The notes under the pieces were generated by a model. It was given only the letters and a program-made list of their open reading frames with translations. It had not been told where the DNA came from and made no database searches. A program made the position numbers and the translations under genes. Shown one piece after another: positions 18,219 through 18,242 of a stretch of 18,242 nt of DNA (position 1 is the first letter of the stretch; each line of letters begins with the position of its first letter). The stretch is from Gymnopilus junonius. Lineage: Eukaryota; Basidiomycota; Agaricomycetes; Agaricales; Galerinaceae. Location: contig JADNYJ010000617.1 of assembly GCA_015501075.1 (NCBI GenBank), positions 1 through 18,242 on the forward strand, in the 5' to 3' direction.

Positions 18219-18242
18219 ATTACAGGGGACAATAAAGACCTC

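Larger units (their letters stand above)
12413..18242. mobile_element. KDZ-like DNA transposon with palindromic end arrays
   Basis: Arrays of TCCTRYAGGA lie at 12413-12575 and 17921-18218. In addition, an exact 18-bp inverted pair (TCCTGTAGGATTGGGGCC at 12444-12461 and its complement at 18201-18218) brackets the genes between them. All coding remnants between the arrays are on the minus strand. One is a CxC5/CxC6 cysteine-cluster gene, a type named for its association with KDZ transposases. Exact termini and target duplication are not visible: the left junction is near 12386-12412 and the right end is at or beyond the window edge. The element copy is decayed, because both genes carry frame changes. 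Confidence 0.65.

Overview
This window looks like a transposon cemetery from a mushroom-forming basidiomycete (Agaricomycetes). The evidence is the introns of about 48-60 bp with GT(A/G)(A/T)GT-type donors, a CxC5/CxC6 cysteine-cluster gene of the KDZ transposon world, a DDE_3 Tc1/mariner transposase with two small introns, a copia element primed by a half initiator tRNA, and a fungal-type LINE tail. I found no host housekeeping gene, rRNA or tRNA gene. The species cannot be named from the sequence.

Region 1 (1 to about 9140) is one large element built like a foldback transposon. Two arms that are reverse complements of each other (1-458 joined to 4020-5245, against 6475 to about 8130) flank an AT-rich spacer of about 1.2 kb without genes. 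The arms contain 12-bp tandem repeats and the outer right arm changes to 13-bp repeats. The right end stops at a near-perfect 17-bp-stem hairpin (9091-9140). The left end lies outside the window.

Inside the left arm sits a complete Tc1/mariner-like element (459-4019) with TA target duplications and matching terminal inverted repeats. It carries the only fully intact gene of the window, a 321-residue transposase on the minus strand. It also carries, convergent to that, a second multi-exon gene with its own TATA box. That gene is a cargo of unknown function, probably slightly damaged.

Region 2 (about 9150-11264) is the 5' part of a Ty1/copia retrotransposon: putative LTR, primer binding site for half initiator-Met tRNA, gag, zinc knuckle, protease and the integrase HHCC module, with two frame changes. 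It breaks off at a poly(T) run.

Region 3 (11265 to about 12400) is the 3' end of a LINE on the minus strand: poly(A) tail, 3' UTR and the end of the RNase H/zinc-motif reading frame, with one stop codon.

Region 4 (about 12410 to beyond 18242) is a third kind of DNA transposon. Near both ends it has arrays of the 10-bp palindrome TCCTRYAGGA, often spaced exactly 11 bp apart. It carries a damaged CxC5-CxC6 gene that may be the transposase, and an upstream companion gene (or two) with several frame changes. The order suggests serial nesting: LINE into copia, then the KDZ-like element into the LINE. If so, the missing parts of the LINE and copia should lie beyond 18242.
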